From: Arabidopsis thaliana | Lineage: Eukaryota; Streptophyta; Magnoliopsida; Brassicales; Brassicaceae | DNA length: 64,000 nt | Assembly (NCBI RefSeq): GCF_000001735.4 | Contig: NC_003076.8 | Coordinates: 19,781,835-19,845,834 of the forward strand | Direction of reading: 5' to 3' | Part shown: positions 49,954 to 62,943 of the stretch, piece by piece | Layout of the letters: every line of letters starts with the position of its first letter | Position numbering within the stretch: the stretch's first letter is position 1 | The notes under the pieces: generated by a model | What the model saw: only the letters and a program-made list of their open reading frames with translations | Told to the model about the DNA's origin: nothing | Database searches by the model: none | Translations under genes and position numbers: made by a program

Positions 49954-51134
49954 AACGCAAGATAATGTAAACTCAATGAAACAATAGTTTAATTTTCTAT
50001 GGATTACAAAATGAAAATTTATCTTTAAATTACAAATAATGTAATAGTTTAACAAAAAATGAAAATTTATCTTTATCTTAAAATTACAAAACTTTTATAC
50101 TTGCCATATTTAAGGTTTGTTCTTCTGATAGTATATTACTATATTGTGCTTTAACCATTTTTTGATAAACGTGATGTAGCCATCTCCTTCTTCTAGATCT
50201 TCCTGCATAACAATTTAATCACACAAAATCAATTTCTACCTCATCGGATTATCACAGACCCATGAACAAATGATACACATCAAACCCAAAATTGGAAGCA
50301 TAAGACAAGCTAAAGACTAAGAAGATTGGTACCCTTTGCGAGATTTGGGACGAGAAAATAGCTAGAGACGAAGAATCTCCTTAGACGAGGAGAATAGATA
50401 CGAGGAGATAGCGAGAAAGTCTAAATTTCGTTTTTCCCCAAATGTGTAAATTTTAAAGATATTTTCCGTATGAGCTAGCTCATTATGCCCGCGAACAAAA
50501 TTGGTCTTTAGACCATATGATCCGTTTTAGTTGCGGGCTGACCACAGACCGTCCACAATATTTTGGACTGAGCTTAGCCCATGGTTGGATGACCATTTGA
50601 CAGTTCTACTTATTAAAGCGATACAGCTTGTACAGCTTTGACAGTTACCAATCACAAAAACTTTATCAAAAACGTTACAAAAAGTTTTACTCAGAGTTTT
50701 TTTTGTACAACTTTTTTGTACAACTTTTTCTAACAGCTTTGCACTGTTCCAATAAAGCTAACAGCTAAAAATCTTGTACAATTTTTGGTTACTAATCAGA
50801 CCCATTATGTTAGGGTTCTCCCTACTTTGAGAAAAATCAGCCCAAATGTCTAACTCTGGTAATAAATATTTGAATGAGTTTATTCTACTGTATATATTTT
50901 ACACACATAAAACTTGGTTTCTTATAAATTTGAAGTTTTGATATTTTTTTGAATAAAAACTTTGAGACATAATTCATCATTTACCTTTTATATTACAATT
51001 CATCAAGATTTTTATTTTATCACATTTCTAAACTACTGAATAAAAGATTCAATTCTTATAAATGTGGAGTCAGTAAAGAAACAACAGAGCTTGTGTATAC
51101 ACAGGGAAAGAGTCTTCCGTCTTTATGTTTAGTT
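49954..51134. other. Intergenic interval before LPA66
   Basis: It contains a truncated hAT-like end and, at 50617-50790, a short segment with direct TTTTTGTACAAC repeats and inverted AGCTTTG..CAGTT / AACAGTGCAAAGCT words that looks repeat-derived. The last part is the LPA66 3' region (minus strand). No gene is supported. Confidence 0.45.
50465..50608. mobile_element. Possible truncated hAT end
   Basis: The stretch ends ATTTGACAGTTCTA, whose reverse complement TAGAACTGTCAAAT resembles the termini of the intact hAT copy in this window (TAGAGCTGTCA). It carries GCGGGCTGACC / GCCCATGG words like that element's subterminal part. No partner end or target duplication was found, so the left boundary is arbitrary. 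Confidence 0.35.
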
Positions 51135-53075
51135 TCACCAATAATCCATACACGAGCATGAGCCATCTTGGAAATGGTGAAAACGTTTCCGGTCTCGTAC
51201 CGTTATTTTTCTCTTGTAAACTTTGGAGATGAGTTTGATGGACGAATGACAATCCTCACAGATACGTAGGTTCTTAACAATGCGTATTGGTTTGCCAGGG
51301 CTCGTGCTTATCAACCCAAACGCTGTAGCGATCTTCTCGCTGTGGTAATGAAGTACATTTTCTTTATCTTCTTCCTCCAAGTTTAACAAAACCTGTGTGG
51401 TGATTGGTCTATACCCAGCTAGTCTCAGTTTGTCTGAGATTTCTACGAGCATTGAGTTGATTTCTTTGGCTTTTGGGTGTGAATCATCTTCCACAACAAA
51501 CTCATGAAGCACGCCATCAATGTCGATCAAACTACACCCAGGGTCTTTTCTTATATCCTTCTCCTTCATTCTCAGCCTCATCTCTGAAACCTCTGACCAG
51601 TTTCCTTGAGAAGCATACATGTTTGAGAGGGCGACATAAGCTCCACTGTCATGAGGAACCATATCCATCAGAATATTGGCAACGCGCTTGCCCATCTCGA
51701 CATTTCCCTGCATTCTGCAAGCACCCAAAAGTGCTTTCCATATCACATCATCTGGTTTTATAGGCATATTAAGTATAAACTCCTCAGCCTCATCAAGAAG
51801 ACCCGAACGACCCAATAAATCAACCATACACCCGTAGTGTTCAATCCTAGGCTCTAAACCATCCACACTCACCATCTGACTGAAATATCTCCTTCCTTCT
51901 TCTACCAACCCGCCATGGCTACAAGCAGTCAAAAGATTAATGTAGGCAACATCACTAGGTCGAACTCCAGCCTGCCTCATTTTACAAAAACAGTCAATAG
52001 CATCACCTGCCTGGCCATGTATAGCAAACCCGTTAATCATCGCACTCCAAGTAATCACGTTCTCTCTAGGTAACCTCTCAAATACATGAATCGCTTTCTC
52101 AATGATCCCACATTTCGAATACATATCAATCAAAGCAGAGCCAAGCACATCATCAATCCTAATTCCACTATCCTCTGCATACAAATGCAACCATTCTCCC
52201 AACTCTAAAGACCCAAGCCGTGAAATAGCAGGAAGAACACTAACCAAAGTAACATAATTCGGTCTAATATCCCCTTTCTTCATCTCACGAAAAACCTCAA
52301 CAGCATCTTTGAAAAACCCGTTCAGCGAATAACCCGATATCATCGTATTCCACGAAACAACGCTTCTTTGACGCATTTTATCAAACAACATCCGTGCAGC
52401 TTTACAATCACCAAGTCTCATATAACCATCAATCATAACATTCCACAAAACTATTTCACCATCTCTCTTTCTTCTATCAGTCATCACCACCATATCTTTC
52501 TCTATAATGTTCTTATAAAACAACACACGAGCATCTTTCATAAAACCACACATCACATACATTCTAACAAGATTACTCATCACAAATTCATCACCACCAA
52601 ATCCATACTTCAAAGCCAAACCATGAATCTGCTTACCTTCTTGAATCTTCCCAGTTTTCGCACAAGCCTTAAGAACAGAGGGAAACGTAAACCGATTCGG
52701 TTCAACAAACTCATCACTCATCATCTCGTAGAATAATGTGATTGCGATCAGAGCTTTGTCTTCGTCACTCTCACTGAAACCTCTGATTATAGTATTCCAA
52801 GAGAAGCAATTTCGTTGAGGCATTTGATTAAAGATCTTATGTGCGTAGTCAAGGTCACGGTGGTGGAGATCGGAGGTAGCACAGAATCGGAGAATCTCTG
52901 CGGCGGCGAGAGTGTCTCGCATTTGACCAGATTTAATGAAAACGGCATGGATTTGAGAGAGGTCTCTTATAGTTCGACAGTTGTTGATTTGAGGAAAGAG
53001 TGAAGATGGATGACTCGCCGGAGAAGACGCCGGCGAGTTACCGCCGGGAGAGAAAAGTGTCTGTGTTGGGTTCAT
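51135..53075 (-). CDS. LPA66: PLS-class pentatricopeptide repeat protein with DYW domain (RNA editing)
   Basis: A single-exon 646-aa protein. A short N-terminus precedes tandem PPR motifs from about residue 40 (HAVFIKSGQ..., NCFSWNTIIRGFSESDEDKA, VLWNVMIDGYMRLGDCKAAR, VVSWNTMISGYSLNGFFKDA, VITWSAMINGFAIHGQAGDA). Next come E/E+ motifs near residues 470-550 (GCSLIDIDGVLHEFVV), then a DYW domain with the deaminase-like HSEKIA and CEDCHSS zinc ligands, ending exactly in DYW. PLS-DYW proteins bind organelle RNA and convert specific cytidines to uridines. By recall this is At5g48910, LPA66, needed to edit psbF mRNA in chloroplasts and so for photosystem II. No introns, as usual in the family. It is divergent from TED7, with starts 495 bp apart. 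Confidence 0.92.
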   Translation of the reverse strand: MNPTQTLFSPGGNSPASSPASHPSSLFPQINNCRTIRDLSQIHAVFIKSGQMRDTLAAAEILRFCATSDLHHRDLDYAHKIFNQMPQRNCFSWNTIIRGFSESDEDKALIAITLFYEMMSDEFVEPNRFTFPSVLKACAKTGKIQEGKQIHGLALKYGFGGDEFVMSNLVRMYVMCGFMKDARVLFYKNIIEKDMVVMTDRRKRDGEIVLWNVMIDGYMRLGDCKAARMLFDKMRQRSVVSWNTMISGYSLNGFFKDAVEVFREMKKGDIRPNYVTLVSVLPAISRLGSLELGEWLHLYAEDSGIRIDDVLGSALIDMYSKCGIIEKAIHVFERLPRENVITWSAMINGFAIHGQAGDAIDCFCKMRQAGVRPSDVAYINLLTACSHGGLVEEGRRYFSQMVSVDGLEPRIEHYGCMVDLLGRSGLLDEAEEFILNMPIKPDDVIWKALLGACRMQGNVEMGKRVANILMDMVPHDSGAYVALSNMYASQGNWSEVSEMRLRMKEKDIRKDPGCSLIDIDGVLHEFVVEDDSHPKAKEINSMLVEISDKLRLAGYRPITTQVLLNLEEEDKENVLHYHSEKIATAFGLISTSPGKPIRIVKNLRICEDCHSSIKLISKVYKRKITVRDRKRFHHFQDGSCSCMDYW

Positions 53076-53570
53076 TGAGAATCAACAAAGATTCCTACGT
53101 GTGGCTATGTAAGACGCATAACAAGATATAATAAAGATTGTGGTCGAAAACCGATTAAACCGAACCGAATAAACCGATTTATTCAGTTATCGGCGCTGAA
53201 GCTGCAAGGAGGAGTTAACCGATCGGCGAAATTATTTTGGAATTTCGGTCTTTGGATCGGTTCGGTTCGGCAACTCTGAACCGTTTTGTTGTCATATCTA
53301 AAGATAGTTAGAACTCTAACCGAATAACCGAATAATCTTATGCATTTGCGCAGACAAAGAGATTTGATTATTTATGAGACAAGAGGAAGCCAAGTTGGGA
53401 CTAAACTAATGCAAAGCTTAGCATGAGAGTCACGCAAGCAGAAGCTTAGAAGCACATTCCACAAATCCGACCTTTACACTACTACTATTACTACTACAAA
53501 TAGGCTTCAACATTAGAGACTATGCACTTCACCTTTGCAACAACCATTTAAGTACATACATACTCCCAAA
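53076..53570. other. Divergent promoter region of LPA66 and TED7
   Basis: Both start codons face away from this 495-bp spacer. CGGTT/AACCG words recur at 53150-53290. A weak TATA-like TACAAATA sits at 53495-53502, 69 bp before the TED7 start. Nothing else is seen. Confidence 0.5.
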
Positions 53571-54188
53571 ATGGCTGCCTCTGTGGAATACTTTCCCTAT
53601 TACTCACCACCCTCCCATCAACATCCTCTCCCTTCTCCAGTTCCACCCCCTCCTTCCCACATTTCCCCTCCACCACCTCCATTTTCTCCTCCTCATCACC
53701 CACCACCACCACATTTTTCTCCTCCTCATCAGCCACCGCCATCACCATATCCTCATCCTCATCCGCCACCACCATCACCATATCCTCATCCCCATCAGCC
53801 ACCGCCTCCACCTCACGTTCTTCCACCACCACCACCAACACCAGCACCGGGGCATCATGTTATCATTGTGGTTGTTATCTCTCTTGGAAGTTTGTTTTTT
53901 CTTGCATTCCTCGCTGCTGCTCTCTTCTGCTATCTCAAGAAAAGAAGAAAGTCTTCTACAAAGGCTGAGATTATCGAGTTTGATGAACACCTCAAAGTCC
54001 AAGAAACCATAGTGCAAGGACCCCATGGCGAACAAACGAGAGTGGTAATGCTTGAAGAGGACATTCATTTGGTAGAGGATATTCACAAGACTGAAAAGCT
54101 TAGCCGTCCTAGTCACCTCAGTTCAACTGGAAGACATGCCATTGATATTTCAGATCCCAATCATCATTTTACTGAGCAAAAGTCCTAA
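53571..54188 (+). CDS. TED7: Proline-rich plasma-membrane protein of xylem vessel differentiation
   Basis: An intronless 205-aa protein. Residues 1-95 are Pro/His/Ser/Tyr-rich, with repeats such as [12 protein letters not shown] and [15 protein letters not shown]. One transmembrane helix follows at 97-121 ([20 protein letters not shown]), then a basic stop-transfer KKRRK and a cytosolic tail with [15 protein letters not shown] and [14 protein letters not shown]. This is the layout of TED6/TED7 (tracheary element differentiation-related), reported at the secondary-wall plasma membrane and to interact with cellulose synthase. An in-frame ATG lies 12 codons upstream (53535), but [12 protein letters not shown] matches the family start. 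By recall At5g48920. Confidence 0.88.
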
Positions 54189-54819
54189 ATCAAAAGGCTC
54201 AAAATGTAAACAATCATATTTATTCACACCATCTAACTAATAAAAACAATTTAAATATGGTACCAAATCTTGCAATCCAAAACTTGATATTGATTCCAAG
54301 ATAAATGCTGTACATGTCCGTCCAATTAATACAACTTAATATTTTACTATGATTTCCACTTTGCGAATGTAAGTAACCTTATATATTTATGATCATTGAT
54401 TCCGTTTGCTGGCTTTTAATGTAGATTCCTAGTGTACTCTGTTTGGTTTCTCAATAACATTATTCCATTTAACTCGAGTTTCAGATGTTTCTATTAAATA
54501 AGTAATGAAAGCAGCTCTAATTCTCCCAAAATTCACAAGTATAGAAAGATAGAAAGATAGAAACAGAGTTATTGCATGGAAGCTGAAAATCATACAGCAT
54601 GGTGGATATAACCAATGAGACACAAAACAATCACGGCATGTGTTATAGAACAACACTTATCATCTGTATTAACATAAAGCAAAAGTTCCTATACGACATA
54701 GTCCAAAGTTACAGACCATAAGCACACCTTATGATTTGTTGTACCCTCTAAAACACAGGATGATGACAAGAAGCAAATTTGCCCAAATTTACTGAGGGAA
54801 AAACGAGGGCTTAACGCTC
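54189..54819. other. Convergent spacer between TED7 and HCT
   Basis: TED7 (+) and HCT (-) point at each other, so these 630 bp hold both 3' UTRs. A GAAAGATA tandem triplet occurs near 54543-54560. No gene is seen. Confidence 0.55.
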
Positions 54820-56381
<1,562 letters not shown>

Positions 56382-56383
56382 TC

Positions 56384-56390
56384 ACCTACC
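56384..56390 (+). promoter_or_regulatory. AC-I element (ACCTACC) upstream of HCT
   Basis: ACCTACC lies 126 bp upstream of the HCT start, in reverse orientation relative to the gene. AC elements are binding sites of R2R3-MYB lignin activators such as MYB58 and MYB63 and work in either orientation. Confidence 0.55.
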
Positions 56391-56484
56391 GCCCCACGAC
56401 CCCGCCTACTCCATCTGTCGACCAACTCTCTCAGAAGGTTTATCATTGGTCCATCTCATCACTCGGTCCTACTTTTCTATCCGG

Positions 56485-56491
56485 GGTTGGT
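56485..56491 (-). promoter_or_regulatory. AC-II element (ACCAACC) upstream of HCT
   Basis: The plus strand reads GGTTGGT, so ACCAACC is in the same orientation as HCT, 227 bp upstream of its start codon. Two different AC types within 110 bp is the usual arrangement in phenylpropanoid promoters. Confidence 0.55.
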
Positions 56492-57806
56492 AAACCCGTT
56501 CCCTCTGTCCTAAGGCCCAAATAATACTAATGGGCTTAAATAGTATAAAGTTCGAATGAAGAAGAAGGAAAAAAAATTGACAAGTTGATTGTTATAGCTA
56601 CCGTACAAGTTAGTCAATCGAATGCCAAAGTTTGGCTTAACTTAACTCATTACCACGTAGCAGAGCATAACAACAACCACCAATAACATCTAACGGCGTA
56701 AACTCACGTGTTAAGAGAATTACGTCAGAATCCAAGAAAGTCTTTTTTTCAGTACACCACAAATAAATTATGTTGAATTTATATCCGAACTATACTATAT
56801 TATATGAAAACATACCTCAATTAGTCATAAATTTCACATTTCATTTTAATTTATTAACTAATGGTTGTTGTTGCGGATAGCTTTTCTTTGCTTTCTGTTC
56901 TAAAATTATTTCTTAGCCATTATTTGATGATCCAACTTGGTTTGAGGATCTAATAAAAATTCAATTTCTTTGAAGCATTCATTGGCTTAATGATCCAAAC
57001 CTTTTGTCCTCCCACTCTCTAAGAAAATAAAGCAAAAGCAAAACTAAAAGAAAAGCAACTAGTACCGTGGGTTGGTCAATGGTAACCCATGCTACCAAAT
57101 ACCAATCAAAGCTTAAATGACAATTTAGTACCTTGGGTTGGTCATGATTTAGAGCGGAACAAATATACCATACATCAAACGAGGATATACAGAGAAAATT
57201 CATGGAAGTATGGAATTTAGAGGACAATTTCTCTTCTGGGCTACAACGGACCGGCCCATTCGCTCATTTACCCAGAGGTATCGAGTTTGTGGACTTTTGA
57301 TGCCGCTAGAGACTATTGGCATCGGATTGAAAAAAATGTTTACTTCGTTGTTAACAATTTTCTGAATGCAATATTTTCCTTGTCATGAATATTTAAACTT
57401 GTTATTACTTTCTTTTAGCTTAGGTGTGGACAATTATGGAGTTTACTTCAAACGAGGAAGAATCTTAAACGCTCGGTTCAGGTCTCGAAAACAAACCAAC
57501 TCACAATCCTGACTTAATTGAGGAAAACAATGCAAAACCACATGCATGCTTCCATATTTCTATCATAATCTTATAAGAAAAAACACTACTAAGTGAAATG
57601 ATTCTGTATATATATAACCAATGCCTTTTGTTTTGTGATATTTTATGTATATATAACTATTGACTTTTGTCATCTATGGATAGTGTCTCGGGCTCTTGGC
57701 AAACATATTTCAAAGAAAAGTTAATGACTGTAATTAATTAATCTGAAGCTAGAAACAGAACCCCGAGGTAAAAGAAAAAGACAGAGCACATGAAGTTTAG
57801 TACTTT

Positions 57807-57817
57807 TATATATTTAA
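57807..57817 (+). promoter_or_regulatory. TATA box of the RGF-receptor kinase gene
   Basis: TATATATTTAA lies 144 bp before the start codon. Initiation about 30 bp downstream would give a leader of about 110 nt that includes both upstream ORFs. Confidence 0.55.
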
Positions 57818-57890
57818 TATATCATTCTTTCTTATTGCTTATCTCTAAAGCAAAAACTTCCCTAAACCCTAAGCCAAAGGACTCAGATCG

Positions 57891-57923
57891 ATGCAGAACC
57901 AAGAAGGCTTGTTTTGGATTTGA
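57891..57923 (+). other. Upstream ORF 1 in the receptor kinase leader (10 codons)
   Basis: ATG at 57891 opens MQNQEGLFWI and stops at 57921-57923, 27 bases before the main start. It lies downstream of the probable TATA box, so it is likely to be in the mRNA. Confidence 0.5.
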
Positions 57924-57930
57924 GAGCCAA

Positions 57931-57990
57931 ATGCAAAGAAAAAAACTCTTATGTCTTTGCAAATGCCGATTCCAAGAAAAAAAGCCTTAA
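57931..57990 (+). other. Upstream ORF 2 overlapping the main start out of frame (19 codons)
   Basis: ATG at 57931 opens MQRKKLLCLCKCRFQEKKP and stops at 57990, 39 bases past the main ATG at 57951 and in a different frame. Its context (CCAAATGC, A at -3) is at least as good as that of the main ATG (CTTATGT), so it could lower translation. Confidence 0.5.
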
Positions 57991-60900
57991 CTGTTTCTCA
58001 TTTTTCCATTACATTGTCTCTGTTTTTAGCTTTCTTCATCTCCTCGACCTCTGCATCAACCAATGAAGTCTCAGCTTTGATTTCTTGGCTTCACAGCTCG
58101 AACTCGCCGCCACCGTCAGTCTTCTCCGGCTGGAATCCTTCTGATTCTGACCCATGTCAATGGCCTTACATTACTTGTTCCTCCTCAGACAACAAACTCG
58201 TTACAGAGATCAATGTCGTCTCTGTTCAGTTAGCTTTACCTTTCCCTCCTAACATTTCTTCGTTTACTTCACTTCAGAAACTCGTTATCTCCAACACTAA
58301 TCTCACCGGAGCTATATCTTCTGAGATCGGAGATTGTTCGGAGCTTATAGTTATCGATTTAAGCTCAAATAGTCTTGTTGGTGAAATACCTTCGAGTCTA
58401 GGGAAGCTCAAGAATCTTCAAGAACTTTGTTTAAACTCCAATGGCCTCACAGGAAAGATCCCACCGGAACTCGGCGACTGCGTTAGCCTCAAGAATCTTG
58501 AGATTTTCGATAACTACTTATCCGAGAATCTCCCGTTGGAGCTCGGAAAGATCTCGACTCTTGAGAGCATAAGAGCCGGAGGAAACTCAGAGCTTTCAGG
58601 GAAGATCCCGGAGGAGATCGGAAACTGTAGGAATCTCAAGGTCTTAGGGTTAGCAGCAACGAAAATATCCGGTTCTTTACCTGTTTCGTTGGGTCAACTA
58701 AGCAAGCTCCAGTCTTTATCTGTCTATTCTACAATGCTCTCAGGTGAGATCCCTAAAGAGCTTGGAAACTGCTCTGAACTTATCAATCTGTTTCTATACG
58801 ACAATGACTTGTCCGGCACGCTTCCAAAAGAACTAGGAAAGCTTCAAAACCTAGAGAAGATGCTTCTATGGCAGAATAATCTCCACGGACCTATCCCTGA
58901 GGAGATTGGATTCATGAAAAGCTTAAACGCCATTGATCTCTCTATGAACTATTTCTCAGGAACCATCCCTAAATCGTTCGGTAACTTGTCGAATCTCCAA
59001 GAGCTTATGCTTAGCAGCAACAACATCACCGGGTCAATACCTTCGATTCTAAGTAACTGCACAAAGCTTGTTCAGTTCCAGATTGACGCCAATCAGATTT
59101 CAGGTTTGATTCCACCAGAGATTGGATTGCTTAAGGAGCTCAACATCTTCTTGGGATGGCAGAATAAGCTAGAAGGGAATATTCCGGACGAGTTAGCTGG
59201 TTGTCAGAATCTTCAAGCTCTTGACTTGTCACAGAATTATCTCACCGGATCATTACCTGCAGGTTTGTTTCAGCTTCGTAATCTGACTAAGCTCTTGCTT
59301 ATATCTAATGCCATCTCCGGTGTTATCCCACTGGAGATCGGGAACTGCACTTCGCTTGTCAGATTAAGGCTTGTCAATAACAGAATCACCGGAGAAATCC
59401 CTAAAGGTATTGGATTTCTTCAGAACCTTAGCTTCCTCGACTTGTCTGAGAACAATCTCTCCGGTCCAGTTCCTTTGGAGATAAGTAATTGTAGACAACT
59501 CCAGATGCTTAACTTGAGCAACAACACTCTTCAAGGTTATCTTCCTCTGTCTTTATCATCGTTAACAAAGCTTCAAGTACTTGATGTCTCTTCCAATGAC
59601 TTGACTGGCAAGATACCTGATAGTCTAGGTCATCTCATTTCACTCAACCGGCTCATTCTAAGTAAGAATTCTTTCAATGGAGAAATCCCTTCGTCTCTCG
59701 GTCACTGCACGAATCTTCAGCTTCTTGATCTCAGCAGTAATAACATCTCTGGAACTATACCGGAGGAGCTTTTTGACATCCAAGATCTAGACATTGCGTT
59801 AAACTTGAGCTGGAATTCATTAGATGGCTTTATCCCGGAAAGGATTTCCGCGCTTAACCGATTATCCGTGCTCGATATTTCGCATAACATGCTTTCAGGC
59901 GACCTTTCTGCGCTGTCCGGTCTAGAAAACTTGGTTTCTCTGAACATCTCTCATAACAGATTCTCAGGTTATCTTCCAGATAGTAAAGTGTTTAGACAGC
60001 TGATAGGAGCAGAGATGGAAGGAAACAATGGACTCTGTTCCAAAGGTTTCAGGTCTTGCTTTGTAAGTAACAGTTCACAGTTAACTACACAGCGTGGTGT
60101 GCACTCACATAGACTCAGGATAGCCATTGGATTGCTAATCAGCGTGACAGCGGTTCTAGCGGTATTAGGCGTGTTGGCGGTTATACGAGCTAAACAAATG
60201 ATTCGAGATGATAACGATTCAGAGACTGGAGAAAATCTATGGACATGGCAATTCACACCTTTTCAGAAACTCAACTTCACAGTCGAACATGTACTCAAGT
60301 GTTTGGTAGAAGGTAATGTTATAGGGAAAGGTTGCTCCGGGATAGTGTACAAAGCTGAAATGCCTAACAGAGAAGTCATCGCGGTGAAAAAGCTCTGGCC
60401 AGTGACAGTACCTAATCTGAATGAGAAAACTAAGTCATCAGGAGTTCGAGACTCATTCTCAGCTGAAGTAAAAACACTTGGATCGATCAGACACAAGAAC
60501 ATTGTACGCTTCTTGGGATGTTGTTGGAACAAGAACACTAGACTTCTTATGTATGATTATATGTCAAATGGGAGTTTGGGAAGTTTGCTTCACGAAAGGA
60601 GCGGTGTATGTAGCTTAGGATGGGAAGTGAGGTACAAGATTATACTTGGTGCAGCTCAGGGTTTGGCTTACTTGCACCATGACTGTGTTCCTCCCATTGT
60701 TCATAGAGACATCAAGGCAAATAATATTCTGATTGGCCCTGATTTTGAACCTTACATTGGAGATTTCGGACTCGCTAAGCTTGTTGATGATGGCGACTTT
60801 GCTCGTTCTTCCAACACCATTGCTGGTTCCTATGGTTACATAGCTCCAGGTACTTCCCAAATTTCTGTTTTGCTGCTAATTAGTTAACTTGATACATCAT

Positions 60901-61910
60901 AAGTTACTAGTAGTCTTAGCCTAGTAATGGTAGAAATTCAGGTTTATAGTTTGGTTTTGGTTTTTGGCATTTTGAAAAGAATAGTATTTTGGTTCAGTTG
61001 ATTTTCGATTTGGTTTAAAATTTTAGAAAAAAAATGGTAGAAGAAATAATTTTTGATTAATATTATATCATCTACTGTATACGATTTAAAAAAAAAATTG
61101 ATTTGGTTTGGTCTCGATATTTTGCTTGTAGCTTGGTTCAATATTTTTACTATATATATGATTCATGACTTTCATACTAATCAATATTTGTTCGGTTTCG
61201 TTTTGATTAGTCTGAAAGTGAATCATATAGTTAAAATATTGACCAATCTATCATATACTTACACGCTACAAGATTTTCGATGTAATTTTGGTGTAAGCAT
61301 TTTGGTTTTTATATGTTCATCCTTAGTAACTAACAACAAATATCAATTGGGAAGCATAACGTTATATATTCCCATAAGGCTATAACACTATAATTATGCA
61401 GAATACGGATACTCAATGAAGATAACAGAGAAAAGCGACGTGTACAGCTATGGAGTCGTAGTGCTCGAGGTACTAACGGGTAAGCAACCAATCGATCCAA
61501 CGATACCAGATGGACTCCACATAGTGGACTGGGTCAAGAAAATCAGAGACATACAAGTAATCGACCAAGGACTACAAGCAAGACCAGAGTCAGAGGTTGA
61601 AGAGATGATGCAAACGCTAGGAGTCGCGCTTTTATGCATTAATCCAATACCCGAAGACAGGCCTACAATGAAAGATGTGGCTGCTATGCTTAGTGAGATA
61701 TGTCAAGAGAGAGAGGAATCGATGAAAGTTGATGGTTGCTCGGGAAGTTGTAACAATGGAAGAGAACGTGGCAAAGATGATTCGACTTCATCGGTTATGC
61801 AACAAACGGCTAAGTATTTGAGAAGTAGTAGCACGAGTTTCTCTGCGTCTTCTTTGCTTTACTCTTCTTCTTCTTCTGCTACTTCTAATGTTAGACCAAA
61901 TCTTAAATAA
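57951..61910 (+). CDS. RGFR2: LRR receptor-like kinase, RGF peptide receptor
   Basis: Two exons (57951-60849, 61402-61910) give 1,135 aa. A signal peptide (ITLSLFLAFFISSTSAS) is followed by a capping pair (WNPSDSDPCQWPYITC) and more than twenty LRRs of the form L..L..N.L.G.IP, from about residue 85 to 690. The transmembrane helix is near 725-747 (IAIGLLISVTAVLAVLGVLA). The kinase has GKGCSGIVYKAE near 791, Lys near 812 in VIAVKKLW, HRDIKANN at 918-925 (an RD kinase) and DFG at 938. The intron falls just after the activation segment (GSYGYIAP), as in the LRR-XI subfamily. RGF receptors bind sulphated root meristem growth factor peptides and sustain PLETHORA gradients. By recall At5g48940 (RGFR2, also RCH1/RGI). 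The closest alternative is its paralogue At3g24240. Confidence 0.92.
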
Positions 61911-62943
61911 ATGCATGGGTAATTATGTTTTTAAGTGAACAAGTTTCTATGTCTAAAGTTTTTGTTTTATCTATATATGACGTTGAGATGAACTCGGTGT
62001 TTCAAACCAAGAAAAATTAACGGAGACTAATCTCGTCTTACCTTTTACATTTTCTTCCGTCAAGGCGTCAAGTTGATTTTTTTTTGAAAATCAAATAAAG
62101 AAAAAACTAGTGAAAACAGATATGAGGAGGTCATAACTCATAACTGTGACTCACGAGATAAATCATGTATCGTGGCTGACGGTCACGGAACCTTTTGCTT
62201 TGTACCCATTTTTTCGAGGTTTGTCCAGGAAGGCGGATAATTAGTGTACCTTCACTATATACTCTATAACTTAATAATTTTATATCAATTAGATACAAAT
62301 GTTTAATTAAAAAATAAAATAGCAAACCCTTAACCAAGACCAGTGTGTATATTAAGTAACGAAATAAAATTGAACAGAAATTGTTGACCAGATAAATAAT
62401 AAGTATAGATTCATGTTTTAGTTTTTTTTTAACTTCAATTTTCAGATTTTTTTTGTAGTCTAAAGTTTGGTTGATGAAAATAAAATAAAATAAAAGAAAA
62501 ATCTATATTTACGGAAATATATCTCTTACAAATAATTCTTTGCAAATGTGGAAGACCTATTATACATATAGACATATATATTAACACAATCATTATGAGT
62601 AAGTATCTTAATATTATAAATTGATGAAAATGTTAAAAAGGTTATAAATCTATATATATTTGTCTATTTAAAAATGGTTGAAAATCTTCTTTTCAAAAAA
62701 TCAATAATTGTTTTTATGAAACAGTGAAGCTTAATCTTTAAGAAGTCCCTCAAACAATTTTTACCATAAAATAAGATTTCAAATTATAACATACCTAATA
62801 GTTTTATCTATATATTCTAACTATCCATGTTCCTATGGTATAATAATATCTTCTAACATTATTTTTGAAACTTGTTTCTCTCTAGTTTTTTTTTTTTCTC
62901 AAAGCGAGATCCAAGTTTATTTCAAGAGTTACCAACATAAACA
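61911..62943. other. Intergenic: receptor kinase 3' region and defensin-like promoter
   Basis: AT-rich. The minus-strand ORF at 62131-62337 has no signature. No further feature is supported. Confidence 0.5.

Noticed and set aside
50617-50790. Possible MITE with GTACAA words
   Set aside because: I could not define matching ends or a target-site duplication, so it is mentioned only in the interval description.
52368-52736. Plus-strand 122-codon ORF inside LPA66
   Set aside because: Antisense shadow of the PPR coding sequence with His/Ile/Thr-biased composition.
53548-53847. Minus-strand 99-codon ORF rich in Val, Asp and Glu
   Set aside because: It is the complement of the TED7 proline codons (GGTGG runs).
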